From positions 310,001-374,000 of the forward strand of contig NJPS01000079.1 in NCBI GenBank assembly GCA_002946415.1: a stretch of DNA of 64,000 nucleotides, given 5' to 3'. The position numbers and the translations under genes were made by a program. The stretch's first letter is position 1; every line of letters starts with the position of its first letter. The notes beneath the pieces were generated by a model that saw only the letters and a program-made list of their open reading frames with translations, was not told the origin of the DNA and made no database searches. The DNA is from Rutstroemia sp. NJR-2017a BVV2 (Eukaryota; Ascomycota; Leotiomycetes; Helotiales; Rutstroemiaceae). This document shows, piece by piece, positions 58,583 through 64,000 of this stretch.

Positions 58583-60980
58583 ATGACCGACTTTGCAGAC
58601 TCAGCACTCGCAGCCTCACTCTCCAAACCTCCAACCCCGTCCGCAGATCATGTAGCTTCCGGGCAAGATGGAGACAATAAATTCCAAAAGGCGATATCGG
58701 CATGGCGGAGTGAATAGTTCTTCTCTAAGTGTTGTGCGAGCATTACTAACTCTCGAACAGCGATCGACCTTACTTCCATGATCCCATCCCTCGACAACAC
58801 TGCCTCCGAAATCGTTCAGTATCAGAGAGATTCAACTGTGCAGCGCAAAGACTTAGCACAGAAGACGAAGGACTTTCGCAAGCTGGATGATTCTGCCAAG
58901 CTTGGAGAGATCAAAGGGTTATTAAAAGGTACACTCGTCGTGTGAGGCGCAATTGGGATCTCTACTGATACTAGCATCTACAGCATATCAAACATTTATT
59001 GATCTCCTTACCAACCACTCGAAGTCCACAAATTCGGCGTTCCTACAAGTATATTCATCGTTGTCCGAAGCGCCCGACCCATATCCTCTGCTAGAAGCAT
59101 CTGTCGATTCTTTACTCTTGTCCGAGGACACTCTACCCAAAATCACCCAGGAGAATGAGCACCTTCAAAAAAGTGTCAGCAAGCTCACAAGCCAATTGGA
59201 GGAAACAGAATCAAGATTGCAAGCCGAACGAGCGACCCGGAAGGGTTTGGAGGAAGGATTAGAGACAAAAGTCAAAGAAGTTGAGAGCTCATGGGCGGCG
59301 GTTCTGGAAGAGAAGAAAGATAACTGGGAAGCGAAAGAAAAGTCGCTTGAGGAGAAATTGGAGAACCAGGAACGCCTACTCAATGAGATCAAGGCTAGTT
59401 ACGAAGTGAACCAGCGCCTTGGACAATCTGAAAACGGAGATACGGACGGAAGTCGGGGTCATGTCACCAGTGCAGAGTTGGAGATGGTGAATTCTGACCT
59501 AGAGCGCACAAGCGTCCGGTTAGCAGAAGTGGAAGCGCGAAATGAGCAGTTACGGATAGAGCTAGCTCAATCGGCTTCACAAGTTCCAAGCCAAGCAGCG
59601 CTAGCTTTGGAAGATGACCCTGCTTATATGCGTTTGAGGTCCGAAAACTCGTCTTTGATGAGAAAATTGGATGCGGCAAGAGTAGAGAGAGACGCAAAGA
59701 AACGAGACCTCGATGCCAAACTTCGTAGCTTGGAAAGGGAGGTAGGAATGCTCAAGGAAGAACGTGACTCTTTAAAGTCCAAGGTTCAGAAATGGAGCGA
59801 CTATGAAGATGTTAAGCAGGAGCTCGAAGTTCTGAAGAGTATAGAGTTTTCTATGGGCGACGATGATGAACAGGATGTTAGTGGTGGCGTATCCCATTCC
59901 CAAGAGGCCACAGGAAATGGTTCCACCGGCAAAGGAAAAGGCGGCGAGACCTTGGAACAACTTCTCCTTGCACGAAACAAAAAGTTGAGCGACGAGCTTA
60001 CAGTCTTGAGAGTTTCGCATCAGGATCTACAGAGTCGTTTGCAAACCATGCAGGACAGTCTTACCACAGCTAACACTGAGCTGGAACGGGTACAACGCCT
60101 GAACACTACTCTGGAAAACGACCTTGCCAATGTTCAAGGTGGTGTAAATGCATATCCTTCGGCTCCCTCGGTTGCAGGGACTTATGCAAGCCGCTACCCG
60201 CAATCTGCAATCAGTCCCTTTGCCTCCAGAAACCGTAAAACCTCACCCACATCATCAATTATTTCCGGCTTCGATCCTAGGACACCGTTAGGAAGCACGC
60301 CGCTGGAAGTACTCAGATCAGGTGAGCCTGTTGGTGGGGGTTCAGGAATCCTTCCCATGGTAACAGCTCAGCGCGATCGATTCAAGCAAAGGAATTCGCA
60401 GTTGGAGAATGAGCTCGCGGAAAGCCATCGTACGGTATCATCATTGCGACAGGAGATTGCTTCTCTGCAGAAGGACAATCTAAACCTATATGAAAAGACA
60501 AGATATGTGTCAACGTATAATAGAGCAGGACATCCAGCATCCTCAGCGTCCTCTTACGCTACTAATCCTAACCCGTCCACTGTTCAAGTATCTTCTTCAA
60601 CGTCATCAGGCCTCGCCCTGAACCGATATCGCTCGGCATACGAATCTAACATTTCGCCTTTTGCCGCATTCCGTGGCCGAGAATCTGCGCGAGCATACAA
60701 ACGTATGAGTTTACCGGAGAGGATAGTGTTTTCCATTACGAGGATGGTCTTGGCTACCAGGACTAGTCGAAACCTATTCGCAGGTTATTGCGTAGCTCTT
60801 CATCTGATGGTATTCTTCTCACTATATTGGTTAGGGAGTGTCGATGTGGATCAACACGGGAGTCATTTGAGCCAAGCGGCCGTTGTAGCCGCTGGAAGTG
60901 CTGGTGGTGTAGTTGACGCTGCTAAGGGAGCCCAGCATGGAGATTGGCATCAGGAGGGGTTCAATGGGAAGGCGTCTTGA
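58583..60980 (+). CDS. CASP-family golgin (Coy1-like)
   Basis: Three exons (58583-58709, 58761-58928, 58975-60980) give 766 residues. The N-terminus (ISAWRTIDLTSMIPSLDN) matches CASP/Coy1 proteins. Residues about 120-330 and 370-440 form long coiled coils rich in Glu, Lys, Gln and Leu. The C-terminal CASP domain contains MVTAQRDRFKQRNSQLENEL, LYEKTRYVSTY, and near residue 700 a single membrane helix, LFAGYCVALHLMVFFSLYWLG, close to the C-terminus. This tail-anchored golgin design places the coil in the cytosol on Golgi membranes, where Coy1 acts in intra-Golgi COPI traffic. The 5' exons complete the conserved N-terminal region; without them the longest open frame begins at a TTG inside the intron. 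Confidence 0.93.
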
Positions 60981-63099
60981 TGAATGGTTGGAGATCTTGT
61001 ACTATCATGTGCTAATAGAGGGCAATTGCCAAGTTTGTCTGATACGCTATCAGTTTAAAGAGTCGTCATCGTTTCGGTCAGTCTACCCCCCATGATTACA
61101 CAAAGTAACTGCCGTCAATCCAAACGAAACGAAATAAGATTGGGGAAGTATATTTCTGGAGCAAGCGGCCTTCCATGAGGCCTCGCAAGGTATGACTTGG
61201 CCTAGCCAGTCTCGCCAATTCCAGGTTCCGGACTCACATTCCTCTTTTGATAAGGCCACGAGGAAACACCCGAATTCCCAGCATATTTCAGACGACTGGG
61301 CTCTCTCATGATGAACGCTGTCTGTCCATGATTGGACCAACATTAAGCATGTCATCCGTTTACCCGCTCGTACTTCAGCTAGGTACAGTTGCCAATCGGG
61401 TGAAGCACAGTAATAAGTGGATAAATATAGGTCTCCATGCTAAATGGTCCGTTTAGGCCGGCCCGCTGGTAGACGCCCAAGTGACAGCCAATGGGACGTC
61501 CCCTCTGGCGTTTCCAAAAATAATGCTAATTCTCCGAAGCTTGTTTCCCCACCCAAACTCATCTAAAAACATCAATACACTAGTTGCTGCAGTTCTTCTC
61601 CCGCTGATAGTAGATACTAGTGCAGCAAATGGTCGTCCATTATCAGGCCATTGTTATCGTCCAACCGGCTTTTTCGATATAGATTTCGCAATCGCGGCTA
61701 TCGGATCGTTGGAGCTTCGTTCCCAGCAGTACGGAGTAGGTTCGATGCTCCATTTTGGAGGATCACTTCTCCACTGCATGTTGCCGGATGTGTGTACATA
61801 CGACACTCCTTGTTTATCTAGTGTGTAAAATACTGCGTTGCGGTTGCGACAAGGACTAGCACAGTCTAGCAGATGTGCTCTGGGCACGGAGCGTGCGGAG
61901 TAGGAGCGTGCTCCACACAGGACACATGCTCTTACAGTAGGTTCGTGCGAGTAGATTTTCGTTTTTCTACATCCACATGTAGTTACGTATATGTCTACTA
62001 ATGCGACCAGGAGAAAGAACGTTTTGGTAGGATCACTAGAGTTTGTATGCCAAGTGTGGTCACACAGTATGCAGGCTGGTGGCGTGCCGTGGCCTTGACC
62101 ATTGTCATCAGCACCTTAAAGGGGTTTGTAATGAAAAAGTAAAGAGGATCACGGAAAATGAAGTTTTCGTGCTCTTGTCATCAGTTCGTGGGGAGCATGA
62201 CAGGTCGTGAGAATTACACTTTTCTCACGCTCAATGTCATGGAACTTAGTGATGGACATGTGTAAATGTAAAGTACCAACAATAGGTATTGCCTGCCAGG
62301 GCCGACAACCCCTCCTTCACCAGCCTTTCTCATTTGCTCAACTGACCACAGCAGATTTCTTAGCGACCATGGCGCATACAAAGATAAAGGCTAAAGAAAT
62401 GCTTGAAGCAAGGGCCCGTGGTTGGGCTATCGGTTGGCTAGATAGCCATTAATGGGGCTGGTACTCCACTATCGTGCAGGCTCAAGAGCGTGTCCTCTTC
62501 CAATCTCGTTCGATCTGGGGTTAAGTGACAATCATTTCCAGCCAATGAAGCACCAAATTCGATAAAGATCAGAGACTGCCATGCAACGGTTACATAGAAA
62601 TCCCTTGCGTATGTTCAAGGATCCCTCCCCCTCGTCGCTTTCCCACCCCGAGTAGGCGCCCCTGTCACTGGCCCGTGTGGCTCGACTTTGCCGCCATGGG
62701 GAAAAATTGATTCGGTCTTTCTCTTTTGTGGAAACCTAGCTAATAATTGACTAGGCAATGTGGTATTGTACCCTGTATCAGCGGCTGTCGTCCAGGATTA
62801 GCATCAAAGAAAAAATTATGATATTGCCAATCATGGCTTTTGGTCATATAAGACGACCTCGACGCCCAGTTCAAGATGTAGTTCAACATCTCGAATCGTG
62901 CGCTTAAAGTCCGTTTCCATCTGTTGGTCTTTTCCGATCGCAATCTATATATCCTCCTCCTCGCGGCTCATCCTACCTGGCGTATTCGTTGATCGTCTCG
63001 TTTTCATTCATCGAGTGGGATCCTAGTCTGTTCGGTGTCGCATTTCCTTTTCGGTATTCGCATTTAATATTTCTTCGATACATACATATCAACATCACC
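60981..63099. other. 2.1-kb gene-less gap upstream of DUF3455 gene
   Basis: Open frames such as 61481-61828 (+) and 62207-62452 (+) lack family resemblance and splice partners. No strong tandem repeat is seen. The right side should contain the promoter and leader of the secreted protein gene. Confidence 0.5.
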
Positions 63100-63999
63100 A
63101 TGGTTTCTTCGGCTTTCGTCTGGGCTATCTTTGCTTTGGGAGTAGTTGCTCGACCTGCCCCAGACCTCACCTTCTCGACAGGTGCAGCACAACCCGCCGA
63201 GAAGCAGGTCATCTCGGAATACTTCAACATGTTGGCACAGAAAGTTCAAGAGGGAAGGCATATGGCGCAAGCACCTGTCTGTGACATGGCTAGCGCTGTT
63301 CCGCCAGTTTTATGTGTGTTCTAGTATATCTATATATCATCTCTTGGATACTAATTTATTGATCAGCTCCGACTCCAATGCCCTCACCTTCTACTGGTCT
63401 AGTCCTGAAGCATGTAGCCATTGGTCGAGGAACACAAAACTATACTTGCGGGTCGAATGCTACTGCAGCACCAACAGCAACTGGAGCCGTCGCTACCCTC
63501 TTCAATGCAACCTGTGTTGCAGCTACATATCCCGACCTTCTCGCCATACTCCCAAACGTCGCGCTTCAATTCCCTTTCGACCCATCTAATGTTGGTCTAC
63601 TCAAGCCTGTCGAACTCGCCATCAGTGGACACCACTACTTCACCAATGCTACAACACCATTCTTCGATCTAAACTACAACTCCAAGATGCAATTGGGCCG
63701 AGGAGCATTCGCAAAGACTGGTGCACTGAATGCACCAAAGGGCGCATCGATTGGTCAAAACAACAAGGGATATGGTGCAGTCGCATGGTTGCAGTTGGAC
63801 GCAAGAACAGGAGCTAGTGATGGTCTACAAGAAGTCTACAGACTCAACACTGCGGGAGGATCGCCACCGCCAACTTGCGCAGACAACTTGAACTCTAACT
63901 TCGACGTACAATATGCCGCTGAGTAGGTCCAACTGATATCTTGACTTTGAACCACATCACTAACATACTTTCAGATACTGGTTCTATGAAAAGGCATAA
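63100..63999 (+). CDS. Secreted DUF3455 protein
   Basis: Three exons (63100-63313, 63367-63922, 63975-63999) give 264 residues and a stop one base before the window ends. Residues 1-18 look like a signal peptide (hydrophobic, ending near VARPAP). LKHVAIGRGTQNYTC, FDLNYNSKMQLG and AVAWLQLDARTGASDGLQEVYRLNTAGG match the DUF3455 family, which fungal databases often mislabel as malate dehydrogenase. Several N-glycosylation-type sites (NYTC, NATA, NATC, NATT) and four or more cysteines suit an extracellular protein. Function is unknown; it may be a cell-wall or secreted antigen-like protein. The last exon is only 25 bases and rests on a CAG acceptor at 63974. Confidence 0.85.
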
Positions 64000-64000
64000 A

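Overview
The window reads as nuclear DNA of a filamentous ascomycete (Pezizomycotina). Genes carry short introns of about 50-100 bases with fungal donor and acceptor signals, and the products are typical of filamentous ascomycetes: a fungal-type Sen15, a Zn2Cys6 regulator, DUF2985 and DUF3455 proteins, and a mitochondrial Psd1 with a low-complexity insert. Moderate GC, CT-rich 5' leaders and gene structure would suit a leotiomycete (Botrytis/Sclerotinia relatives), but that placement is inference only. I see no rRNA, tRNA, CRISPR array or intact transposon.

I support seventeen protein-coding genes. Left part (3-13 kb): an SLC35F6-like transporter (-), a DUF2985 membrane protein (-), tRNA-splicing endonuclease subunit Sen15 (+), a Yippee zinc protein (-) and a ferric reductase-like flavocytochrome (-). 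Middle (17-38 kb): an unassigned 832-residue basic protein (-), divergent from CLU1 (+); a ubiquitin-like two-TM protein (-), divergent from PSD1 (+); then a FAD-dependent monooxygenase, proteasome chaperone PAC4 and transportin/Kap104, all on +. Right part (50-64 kb): a Zn2Cys6 factor (+), UCH37/UCHL5 (+), Vps3/TGFBRAP1-like (-), a CASP/Coy1-like golgin (+) and a secreted DUF3455 protein (+) that ends at the window edge. Most are housekeeping genes: membrane trafficking, proteasome and ubiquitin, lipid synthesis, nuclear import and tRNA splicing. No metabolic gene cluster is apparent.

A 12-kb interval (37.9-49.9 kb) separates KAP104 from the Zn2Cys6 gene and holds no convincing coding sequence. 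It and the other long gaps are rich in short tandem repeats and in G-runs or C-runs that meet the four-tract G-quadruplex pattern. Eight such motifs were found by eye in seven places, all outside coding exons. This noncoding pattern and the large space before the regulator are the most unusual things seen. Exon borders were set by reading splice signals and keeping frame; each multi-exon model sums to a whole number of codons.
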